Below, piece after piece: positions 58,901-64,000 of a stretch of DNA of 64,000 nt. The stretch comes from Nematostella vectensis (taxonomy: Eukaryota > Cnidaria > Anthozoa > Actiniaria > Edwardsiidae). The stretch lies in contig NC_064041.1 of NCBI RefSeq assembly GCF_932526225.1, positions 622,001 to 686,000 on the forward strand, read 5' to 3'. The position numbers and the translations under genes were made by a program. Numbering within the stretch: position 1 is the first letter of the stretch; every line of letters begins with the position of its first letter. The notes under the pieces are model-generated. The model was not told the DNA's origin, did not search any database, and worked only from the letters and a program-made list of their open reading frames with translations.

Positions 58901-61900
58901 CTGCCGGAAAGACATCTTTAATGTCTCGAACAAACTAAAGTATCATTTGCTTTTATTCAGACCCTGCCAGCAAAAACATCTTTTACTGGACCGGGGACAA
59001 CGACATTCGCAAAGTCTCACTTAGTGCAGGAAATGATGAGTTGGTTTTGGCCAATCAAAAGCGAGTAGCGGGGCTAGCCGTAGATCCCGGATGCAGCAAG
59101 CTGTACTGGTCAGATTTCGAGAACAACAGGATCCTGGTGGCATCGTTGGACGGTAGTGATATTACTAACGTGGCCACCGTTCCCTTCCCCACAGCCATCG
59201 TACTTGACACCAGCGCCGGGTAAGTTGTATATCACAATATATAGATTTAGGCACTGCCTAAAAGCGGAGCCTGCGTGGATGCACTTTTTTAGCAATACTT
59301 GTAGCAAATTTAAGGATATAGGGGATGCAAACTAGCTTTGGAGTAGTTTTTGTATTTTATATCCATTTCCAAGTAAATCCTGGTGTCTTGGGTACATTAC
59401 TAATTTCTGCCATGACCCCCACCCCCTGGGGTTTGACTCTCCAAAAAAGTAGATGGGGTGTAGATAATTATTCTATCTTTTAGGGTATAAACTTCACCCA
59501 ACTACTATCCCTCAGGGGGTGTTTAATGGTTATTCTGATACTGCTATCCTTTAGGGGTATCAAATTAATGAATTTTTGTATTCAATAACAACTGATCTAT
59601 TTACCTCCCTCCACTCCACCAGGAAGACTACCCAGGATTATGATGGATGAATGAATTGAATTGAGCACGAGAATGACAATAAATACTTTTATTAACAAAT
59701 TAGGGACTTTTAAAGAATGCTTGTTTTTATTATCATTGTACAAACTGTTGTCTCTTTATTAATACATGTTTTAAAATTTATTATTTTATATAATAATAAT
59801 TATTACATAATTATTATATAAAATAATAAATTTTAAAACATAATTATTATTATCTAAAATAATAAATGTTAAAACATGCATTAATAAAGAGACAACAGTT
59901 TGTTTACCACGTAACAATTAATTTCCATATTTAGGAGGCATCAAAAGCACTCCCCTAAATATGTGAATCAATATATGTGGAAGACAAACTGCTTGGCCCC
60001 ACCACTGCCGCCGCCTACAGCTGCATCACCTCTTTTTATCTTGTTGTTGTTCTTCTCTATAAAAAAGGATGAAAGAAGTATCAAATTATATATTTTCCAA
60101 ACGTTAGGGCTCACCTAAAATACACCAATAAACACCATCTAGGATCTATGTATCATACCGGCATAGGTTCATGGGTAACGTATCAACTAATTAATGGGTC
60201 ATGTAAATATGCGATTTTTTTATTTTATGCTGTAATTGACAGACAACAACCTTGCAAAACATCTTTGAGAACTGAGGGGAAAAAAGCATAAATGTGTCAG
60301 ATAAATAAGACCTGACTGGAATCATTTAGCCATATTTCTTTCATGGTATCAAAGTGAATTGGGTTCATTTACACCAAAATATTGATATACAGCTTACTTT
60401 TTAAATAATTTATCAGTGGTTTTTACACTTACCTCATTAAGTGGGAAAAAAGGAATTAAAACCTACCTGGTCCACCTAAAAAAAGCTCTTATGTTGTATG
60501 CAGAGTAAAGAAGGATTTCTGAAATACAAACCTTACTTTGTGTTAGAATATTCTTGTTTTTCTCCATGTTTATAATCAGCAATGAGTCAAATGTAAAACA
60601 GTTTAGAAGCTAACCTACAGTGTGTCTACAATTAGTGTAAGCATCTATACATTCATCTGGTATCTGCAAATTATAGTCTGCTATGGCAGAGTCTGCTAAT
60701 AGGACTTTATGCTTGTACTCCTGGATTTCAAAATAGTACACCTGTCATGTACAATATCTTTCATTGAAAATTGTTGTGCAAAATTGATATTTTAACTATT
60801 AAAGGGGTAACATCAAAACTTTGAAACTTTTAGAAATACGACAGATCACCACCTACAATATGTATGTATGTATACGAGATTTAACTAAAACACAACTATA
60901 ATATTTATGAAACATCTGAGGTAACAAAAACACAACTAAATGCAACCAAAACTGTAAGAATTATGCATTATGTTTTGGGTGCCAAAACTAAACTCAACTA
61001 TGATATTTATGCAAAATTTGAGGTGACAAGAAATAAGACAACTATGATGTTTTGAAATATTTGAGTTGACAAAAACAAACACGTCTATAATATTTCTCTT
61101 TCGGATAGGCCTTTTGATTACTGTACACGAAGTTTTCACACAATTACAATGCAGAACGAGAATTTAACTCAACAGAATTGGGCTTAACAGTTTCAGCTTA
61201 TTATGCATTTAACACAACCAAGCTAAGTACGCCACATCTAGCATACTTAGCTTGATAAATAAACTAAATGACAAATAAACTAATTCTGCATTACTGATTC
61301 TAGTTTGCTTTATTGAAGGTATTTGCTTTTACTCTCAATAGAAAATGATAGCCTTAGTCTAAGAAGAAGAAAGAAAACAAATAAGAATATCGAATATAGA
61401 CATTATTTTACTCAAAGAAAACTCACCAACAAAAGCGGTAGTAGTGGAGGGCTGCCTCTGTTGTTTTCTCCTGAGTCTAGACGCCCTCTGTCGCTCACGA
61501 GCCCTTTCTCTTTGCCTTGGAGCAAACAAGCTGTCTTCTGCCATCATTGCACGCTGGGCGTTGAGTGTTTCTAAGTTTCTCTGCCTCTTACGAGCTCTCT
61601 GCTCGTCATCTAGCTCGTACTCCGAGTCCTTTTGCCCTTTCCGGACTCTTTGCTTACCACTTAACCTGTACTCGGAGCTCGTCTGTCTTTTTCGCACTCT
61701 TTGCTCCTCGGTGAGTACAAGGTCACGCTGTCTTTGCCGAGCTCTTTGTTCTTCTGTCAACACTCGTGGCCTGCGTGACCTCTCGTCCTCATTATTTTGC
61801 TCCTCCCCTCTTCTTGGTTCTTCAACTAAAATAGATCGAAACGAGATGACATGATCTGAAAATTAGCCCAATGGTATAAAATATACCTAAAAAGTAAACA

Positions 61901-63448
61901 CAAGCGCGCGCAAGACTACCGCCATCTTGTTTTTGGACGCGAGTTTTAACAAAACAATTGTACACACATTATTGTCTGTACAATAGAAGTATTTTATTCT
62001 TAAAAATAAAATGCTAGTAAGTTTTATTTTAGCATTTTTCATAATCTTCTGATAATAAATCCGTGAAAAACCTTTCTAACATATACTTAACTTAAAAAGG
62101 CACTCAGTTCAAAACCGTTTGTTTTTTAACATAATACCTACTGGATGTAAACATAAAACCATAATAGTTGTGCACGTACCTCTTTTATCACCACGTGAAA
62201 GGTCGTCCATGGCCACAGTGGAAATAATAAACTTCTCAATATTCAATTTCTTGTTTCGCTTTGCGTGTTTGCGTTGTTCATAAAAGAAATTTGAAGCATA
62301 AGTGGGGAAGTTTGGGGGCGGTGGTAAAAAATGTGTAAAAACACGTATTCCTTTATTTCCAGTTAGACTGGTTATAAACCGGTTATGTCCAGTTTGGTGA
62401 TTGAGTAAACATCATCATGAAGTCATCGTGATTGACGTGTCACGATGACTCCTTTCTAGTTGGGGCCGAGTGGGGCCTGGGAGTTGCATGATTTACTGGA
62501 TTGTGACACACAGGGTACCCGAGCGATGACCACAAAAACCAATTCGCATAGTTATACCATATTTCTATACCTATGGAGCTCCGCGCGCGGCCTGCGGCCG
62601 CGCTGGCTCCGCTAATATGATATCAGTAATTAGAGGAAAACAATAAATACCCAAATAAAGTAAATTATTGTCTCGAGTCAACGTAAGTATCATTGGCTTT
62701 CATTCAGACCCTTGCCGGCAAATAAATGTTTTACTGATAAATTACATATCCCAAACGTCTATTTAAAGCCCTCCCTCCTAACAAGAGCCAAAATATTCAA
62801 ATAAGCCCCCTCCTTTACCCTACGAGGGAAACAAAATTGGTGGAAATAAATAGAAATAATATGGCGTTATCAACAATTCACCCATTTTTCTCCAGACTCA
62901 TGTACTTCACTGCGGGTTACGTCCAAACTGCAATCTACAAGTCCCACATGGATGGGAGCAACATGCAAGTAGTCATGACTCTCCGCAACAACTCCGAGCC
63001 ATGGGGACTGGCACTAGACCGAGCGAATAACAGACTTTACTGGTCCACGAAAATAGATAGAAGCATACACTACTTGGATCTTTCTCTCTCATGTAAGTAC
63101 AAATAGTGGTCATGTCTCCGTGCGATAAGATTTATGCACTACTTAAATCTTTCGTTATCTGGTAATTCACATATTCATCCTTTCGGAATTTCGGCTCTGT
63201 TGTTATAACATTTATTATTTCCCTAGCTCCAATCGATCACAAGCTTACTTCGAATCACGTGGTCGACCCTTTTCGGATGGTTGTCAGCAAAGGCTACTTA
63301 CACTGGATAGATCTGAACGCCGCGAACTGGGGCGAGGTCTACCGAGCTAATCTGGCTCCTAGAGCTAATCACGTGACTGACATCGAGGTTGGGGACCTGT
63401 TTGATTCTAGAGGAATTGACGCCATCGATGGACCTTATAGCCAGCCAG
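32565..63448 (+). CDS. Secreted or membrane receptor: YWTD propeller, 3 SRCR domains, YWTD propeller; 17 exons, 3' end off the window
   Basis: Exons 32565-32622, 34767-34931, 35575-35682, 36446-36638, 37171-37361, 38840-38999, 39374-39477, 43028-43057, 44003-44161, 44428-44643, 45023-45376, 45531-45695, 52844-53020, 53188-53319, 58961-59219, 62896-63092 and 63227-63448 join in frame to ~963 codons. Order: signal peptide (1-19), LDLR class B propeller with LFWSE, LYWTD, LFYINW and RIYTFE blades (~20-325), Pro-rich linker TEIPKPPIP (~330), three SRCR domains (~337-690) with the ICDDHW / ICDDDW / VCDDLW signatures, then a second propeller (~695 on) with FYWTGD, LYWSD, MYFTAG, LYWSTK and LHWIDL. 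LDLR-B propellers bind protein ligands; SRCR domains occur in scavenger and adhesion receptors. I recognise no named orthologue and give no symbol. Function as a surface or secreted recognition protein is inference. SRCR exons are all phase 1-1, which suits exon shuffling. Confidence 0.85.
32946..34497. repeat. 60-bp minisatellite, ~26 copies (receptor intron 1)
   Basis: Unit TTTGTCCATCCTTCCGTTTG, TCATTTATTTTGCCCATACG, TCTGTCTGTCCGTGTGTC. Very homogeneous; only scattered T/C changes. The period is divisible by 3 and the unit lacks plus-strand stops in all three frames. Confidence 0.98.
34767..34931 (+). CDS. Receptor exon 2
   Basis: Acceptor TTTTCCCAG. Encodes [20 protein letters not shown], then [20 protein letters not shown]; start of the first propeller. 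Donor G|GTAATT, immediately followed by a TA microsatellite. Confidence 0.82.
34951..34997. repeat. (TA)n microsatellite
   Basis: About 23 TA dinucleotides starting 20 bp after the exon 2 donor. Confidence 0.98.
35036..35078 (-). ncRNA. Hammerhead ribozyme, minimal type I
   Basis: On the minus strand all elements are present in order: stem I ATCTC, core CTGATGA, stem II GTGG-GCAA-CCAC, core GAAA, short stem III closing with TGT, cleavage-site A, then GAGAT pairing with ATCTC. The conserved residues of the catalytic core are intact. This compact form is known from Penelope-like elements and retrozymes of many animals. It is next to a TA microsatellite; no reverse transcriptase adjoins it. Confidence 0.9.
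35461..35550. repeat. CAT/CAC-rich microsatellite
   Basis: Imperfect trinucleotide run (CATCATCATCACCACCATC) just upstream of the exon 3 acceptor. Confidence 0.85.
35575..35682 (+). CDS. Receptor exon 3
   Basis: Encodes [20 protein letters not shown], then [16 protein letters not shown]: a YWTD-type blade. The donor GATAAAG|GTAACC is the first unit of a ~37-bp array. Confidence 0.85.
35673..35918. repeat. ~37-bp array, ~6 copies of the receptor exon 3 donor
   Basis: Unit GTTGATAAAG|GTAACCCGTG then ATCTGGGTCACGACCCTT. The first unit is the exon 3 end and donor. Distal copies decay to TTTAATAAAGGTAACTTG. Confidence 0.92.
36225..36375. repeat. ~30-bp repeat, 4-5 copies
   Basis: TATAATCTTGGTTAGACCTC with AGATATAGTG spacers, upstream of the exon 4 acceptor. 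No exon text. Confidence 0.88.
36446..36638 (+). CDS. Receptor exon 4
   Basis: Encodes [20 protein letters not shown], then [17 protein letters not shown] and [10 protein letters not shown]: a textbook LDLR class B blade. Acceptor ATCTGCAG, donor GG|GTATGT; phase 2 out. Confidence 0.92.
36655..36842. repeat. ~36-bp array homologous to the previous intron's array
   Basis: Five copies of CCTTGATAAAG|GTAGCCCATG, TATCTGGGTCAGGG. It retains GATAAAG|GTA from exon 3 although it lies after exon 4, so the exon-3-derived unit has moved to the next intron. Confidence 0.9.
36850..37120 (+). mobile_element. Probable tRNA-derived SINE
   Basis: Pol III A-box text TGGCGCGGTTGGTAGAGCG (36857) and a degenerate B-box GGTTCCTGTTCC (36909) at tRNA-like spacing, with no tRNA folding of the rest. 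It abuts the 36-bp array. 3' extent uncertain. Confidence 0.5.
37171..37361 (+). CDS. Receptor exon 5
   Basis: Encodes [20 protein letters not shown], then [20 protein letters not shown] and [15 protein letters not shown]. Acceptor ATATTAG, donor A|GTGAGT; phase 1 out. Confidence 0.88.
37465..38630. repeat. 17-bp minisatellite, ~68 copies, SalI palindrome in most units
   Basis: Unit GTCGACATTCTGGCTCT, with C/A alternates (GTCGACAATCTGGCTCA). Most units contain the palindrome GTCGAC. Fills most of the intron between receptor exons 5 and 6. Confidence 0.97.
38665..38822. repeat. GAT/AAT-rich microsatellite
   Basis: Imperfect GATAATAATGATGATGAT tracts immediately upstream of the exon 6 acceptor. 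Confidence 0.85.
38840..38999 (+). CDS. Receptor exon 6
   Basis: Encodes [20 protein letters not shown], then [21 protein letters not shown]. Acceptor CACTCTAG, donor AG|GTAAGG; phase 2 out. The intron start contains GTCCTTGATAAAG, a single copy of the exon-3-derived repeat text. Confidence 0.85.
39374..39477 (+). CDS. Receptor exon 7
   Basis: Required by phase between exons 6 (phase 2) and 8 (phase 1). Encodes [20 protein letters not shown], then [14 protein letters not shown], a last-blade-like segment. Acceptor AACATCAG, donor AGTT|GTAAGT. The weak pyrimidine tract makes this the least certain of the early exons. Confidence 0.7.
40045..40315. repeat. G-rich dispersed repeat, copy 2
   Basis: Partner of 25645-25865 in the receptor exon 7-8 intron. 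Contains G17 and G10 runs with further G5 and G3 tracts, so G-quadruplex formation is possible. Confidence 0.8.
40312..40620. repeat. 26-bp repeat, ~11 copies
   Basis: Unit TTATTTCGTGATACTTTGAT GTTATG; begins exactly at the end of G-rich repeat copy 2. Confidence 0.95.
40825..42645. repeat. 78-bp array, ~23 copies (receptor intron 7-8)
   Basis: Unit includes CCAGCGTCAAGTCCATGCCT, ACCAGACAATGGCCAGTCTA and TAAATCTCTAATAAAATCAT. The period is divisible by 3, hence open frames of 100-240 codons. Three to four variant classes alternate. Confidence 0.96.
43028..43057 (+). CDS. Receptor exon 8: 30-nt Pro-rich linker
   Basis: Encodes TEIPKPPIP between the propeller and the first SRCR domain. Acceptor TTTGTAG, donor CAG|GTAAGC; phase 1 at both ends. 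Confidence 0.72.
43170..43690. repeat. 32-bp array, ~16 copies (receptor intron 8-9)
   Basis: Unit GGCAATACTGGTAAAGCTTC, TCTTGGTTACTA. It contains a donor-like CTG|GTAAAG but no clear exon text. Confidence 0.95.
44003..44161 (+). CDS. Receptor exon 9: SRCR 1, first half
   Basis: Encodes [20 protein letters not shown], then [20 protein letters not shown]. The acceptor TATTCTAG keeps phase 1. Donor G|GTGAGA. Confidence 0.87.
44428..44643 (+). CDS. Receptor exon 10: SRCR 1, second half
   Basis: Encodes [20 protein letters not shown], then [18 protein letters not shown] and [11 protein letters not shown], completing the cysteine-rich domain. Followed by a Ser/Ala linker. Confidence 0.9.
44738..44920. 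repeat. 15-bp array, ~13 copies, CRE-like palindromes
   Basis: Unit CAGTCGATGACGTCA, alternating with CAGTCGATGACATGA and CAGTCGATGACGTGA. TGACGTCA is the full CREB/ATF palindrome. Confidence 0.93.
45023..45376 (+). CDS. Receptor exon 11: complete SRCR 2
   Basis: One exon carries the whole domain: [49 protein letters not shown], then [19 protein letters not shown] and VGVQCKV. Phase 1-1, so it can be shuffled as a unit. Donor A|GTAAGT. Confidence 0.93.
45531..45695 (+). CDS. Receptor exon 12: SRCR 3, first half
   Basis: Encodes [20 protein letters not shown], then [20 protein letters not shown] and [12 protein letters not shown]. Acceptor TTAAAAG (weak), donor AAG|GTCAGT. The following intron holds the 7 kb array. 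Confidence 0.9.
45770..52785. repeat. 21-bp minisatellite, 7 kb, with higher-order structure (receptor intron 12-13)
   Basis: Unit TGCCTCGTGAAGCCCCCGTA plus A/G, over 300 copies. A distinct block (TACCTTGCGAAATCCCCGAA, then GCCTAGAGGAGACCTCGTAA) recurs near 45940, 46990, 48590 (partial), 48870, 49940 and 51340, marking higher-order units of about 1.05-1.9 kb. It spans the middle of the SRCR 3 domain. Confidence 0.97.
52844..53020 (+). CDS. Receptor exon 13: SRCR 3, second half
   Basis: Encodes [20 protein letters not shown], then [19 protein letters not shown] and [17 protein letters not shown]. Phase 1 joins exactly to exon 12 across 7.1 kb. Confidence 0.92.
53188..53319 (+). CDS. Receptor exon 14: start of propeller 2
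   Basis: Encodes [20 protein letters not shown], then [15 protein letters not shown]. The donor CTATAG|GTAAGT and the last 16 exon bases seed a 3.6 kb array of 29-bp units. Confidence 0.9.
   Translation: MPLRSLSSVITCVDFSSNLSSSLPLIPRVFPSKLRAQGLREWL
53304..56885. repeat. 29-bp array, ~122 copies of the receptor exon 14 donor
   Basis: Unit GAGGGCGTGGCTATAG|GTGA, GTGACAGAT. The exon end reads GAGGGAGTGGCTATAG|GTAA, GTGACAGAT. Almost every unit keeps TAG|GTGAGT, a near-perfect U1 match. Confidence 0.97.
56890..57538. other. Receptor intron 14-15 middle part, nothing clear
   Basis: Unique-looking sequence between the 29-bp array and the inverted-repeat element; no exon or domain recognised. Confidence 0.5.
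57539..58639. mobile_element. Inverted-repeat element with TTAA ends and facing TATA boxes
   Basis: TTAAACACGAAACCGCGCTA TAAAAGG at 57539 is repeated inverted at 58612-58639. Weaker inverted similarity continues outward (AAGGTTGCAC at 57450 and its inverse near 58757). Both arms contain CGCGCTATAAAAGG. No ORF of note inside. It may be a nonautonomous element with TTAA target sites. Confidence 0.6.
58828..58960. repeat. Duplicated acceptor of receptor exon 15
   Basis: ATGTCTCGA...CTTTTATTCAG|A followed by CCTGCC exon text occurs at 58862-58920 and again as the true site at 58921-58985. A third, displaced copy lies at 62633-62742. Confidence 0.88.
58961..59219 (+). CDS. Receptor exon 15: two YWTD blades
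   Basis: Encodes [20 protein letters not shown], then [39 protein letters not shown] and [10 protein letters not shown]. Acceptor TTTTATTCAG, donor GG|GTAAGT. A decoy copy of this acceptor lies 63 bp upstream. Confidence 0.93.
59741..59902. repeat. 162-bp AT-rich foldback hairpin
   Basis: CAAACTGTTGTCTCTTTATT at the left end pairs with AATAAAGAGACAACAGTTTG ending at 59902, and the interior is largely self-complementary. MITE-like, or a cruciform-forming sequence, downstream of the nested gene's stop. Confidence 0.85.
59968..60056 (-). CDS. Nested gene exon 3 with stop
   Basis: Acceptor TTTTTATAG fits phase 1. Encodes [20 protein letters not shown], then AKQFVFHIY and stop. Low complexity, so the assignment rests on phase, the acceptor and the absence of a better exon. 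Confidence 0.5.
59968..62210 (-). CDS. Nested antisense gene: Arg/Glu/Gln-rich repeat protein, STPR-like, 172 aa
   Basis: Three exons (62180-62210, 61427-61825, 59968-60056) with consistent phases (1, then 1) and GT-AG borders, wholly inside the receptor's 59220-62895 intron on the other strand. Exon 1 gives [10 protein letters not shown]. Exon 2 gives [20 protein letters not shown] and then five degenerate ~18-23-residue repeats around EEQRxRxRQRxxE ([45 protein letters not shown]). Exon 3 gives a Gly-rich tail ending AKQFVFHIY and TGA at 59970-59968. The repeat resembles the STPR (score-and-three) DNA-binding peptide repeat, which also occurs in some transposon-linked proteins. A basic, helical nucleic-acid-binding protein is likely; a transposon origin cannot be excluded. 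Exon 3 is placed by phase only. Confidence 0.65.
60060..61420. other. Nested-gene intron, AT-rich, no further exon seen
   Basis: Short local repeats of the form TTAACTAAAACACAACTATAATATTTATG near 60880-61090. An additional coding exon of the nested gene here cannot be excluded. Confidence 0.45.
61427..61825 (-). CDS. Nested gene exon 2
   Basis: 399 nt open throughout. Acceptor CTATTTTAG, donor GTTG|GTGAGT. Carries all the EEQRxRxRQR repeats and a following [20 protein letters not shown] basic stretch. Confidence 0.75.
62180..62210 (-). CDS. Nested gene exon 1
   Basis: ATG at 62210 in a good context (GGCCATGG on the coding strand). Ten codons, then AGAG|GTACGT; phase 1. Confidence 0.6.
62633..62742. 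repeat. Displaced copy of the exon 15 acceptor region
   Basis: GTCTCGAGTCAACGTAAGTA, TTTCATTCAG|ACCCTTGCC, GGCAAATAAATGTTTTACTG matches exon 15 and its upstream intron, but a frameshift and stop make it a relic. It lies ~150 bp before exon 16. Confidence 0.85.
62896..63092 (+). CDS. Receptor exon 16: YWTD blades
   Basis: Encodes [20 protein letters not shown], then [20 protein letters not shown] and [18 protein letters not shown]. Acceptor TTCTCCAG, donor T|GTAAGT. Confidence 0.92.
63227..63448 (+). CDS. Receptor exon 17, last one in the window
   Basis: Encodes [20 protein letters not shown], then [20 protein letters not shown] and [12 protein letters not shown]. Phase 1 donor CAG|GTAAGG, so more exons follow beyond 64000. 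Confidence 0.9.
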
Positions 63449-64000
63449 GTAAGGAATGCGTGACTCCTGGTAAGCGTTACGTATTTTTTCTAAGAACGTA
63501 TGATTCCCGGAACAGAATCGTGACTTTCGCTATCCGTGATTTTCGGAATGCGTAGCTCTCAGTCTACGGAACAGATGCTCATTTGCACAATTTACTATAT
63601 TTACTGTCCTCAATTCCATACGAACATTAGCTAGTATGCTCCCTTTTCCACTTTTTAAACAAAAAATATAATCACAATAAAGTATAAGGATCGAGTTATC
63701 TCATGTTAGCAAATAAACTTCATGAGAAGTCTTAAAGGAATCACGCGAGAAAAGTTCCAATTTACAGCACAGCTCAGGCTGTTATTATTTTACTTTATCT
63801 GAGTGAACTCTGAGTACATATCTCCACCTGGTTTAATAATTATCAAACTATTACGGGCTTGCATGGTTTTAACGTCTTTAATGCTTCAAAGTTGTGCCCA
63901 AGTACAGACATGCGTTTATCATCATTTAGTTAGGTAGCAAGCTTGATAAATTATCTCATCCTTGTGAAACGATGACTTCAAATGGCGTCGCATGGAATCG
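63449..64000. other. Start of the next receptor intron, nothing seen
   Basis: No further YWTD or SRCR exon found before the window ends. Confidence 0.5.

Noticed and set aside
61444-61854. 136-codon plus-strand ORF opposite the nested gene's exon 2
   Set aside because: Shadow of the Arg/Glu-rich minus-strand frame, which has matching splice sites and phases.

Overview
This is nuclear DNA of an animal: long spliced genes with GT-AG introns, metazoan secretory and receptor families, a tRNA-headed SINE, a Penelope-like (PLE) remnant and a hammerhead ribozyme. The repeat content and the SRCR plus LDLR-B receptor would fit an anthozoan cnidarian such as a sea anemone, but that is inference. No prokaryotic gene or operon is present.

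Layout. (1) Minus strand, 24762 down to 212 and off the left edge: an EDEM3-type GH47 mannosidase gene. I traced 17 coding exons, about 624 codons, from a start methionine with a signal peptide to the protease-associated-domain approach; every exon phase agrees. (2) 24763-32564: a 7.8 kb intergenic gap between two divergent genes, filled with hairpins, two copies of a ~1 kb dispersed repeat, a G-rich repeat and a PLE 3' fragment. (3) Plus strand, 32565 to 63448 and off the right edge: a secreted or membrane receptor traced over 17 exons, about 963 codons, with the order signal peptide, LDLR class B (YWTD) propeller, short Pro linker, three SRCR domains, second YWTD propeller. (4) Nested antisense inside its 59220-62895 intron: a small three-exon gene (172 aa) of Arg/Glu/Gln-rich ~20-residue repeats.

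Most of the window is intronic tandem repeat. About 20 arrays were found, with units of 15 to 83 bp and lengths of 0.1 to 7 kb; the very long ORFs across them are by-products of periodicity.

The main observation: at least nine arrays, in both genes and on both strands, are built from units that contain a copy of the adjacent exon-intron junction (exon end plus 5' splice site, or 3' splice site plus exon start). The true splice site is simply the outermost unit of the array. Two 5' splice sites are amplified about 120-fold each. In EDEM3 exon 4 the unit is 33 bp and stays open in the host reading frame, so decoy donors could in principle lengthen the protein in 11-residue steps. This points to a locus-level process that seeds minisatellites at splice junctions.
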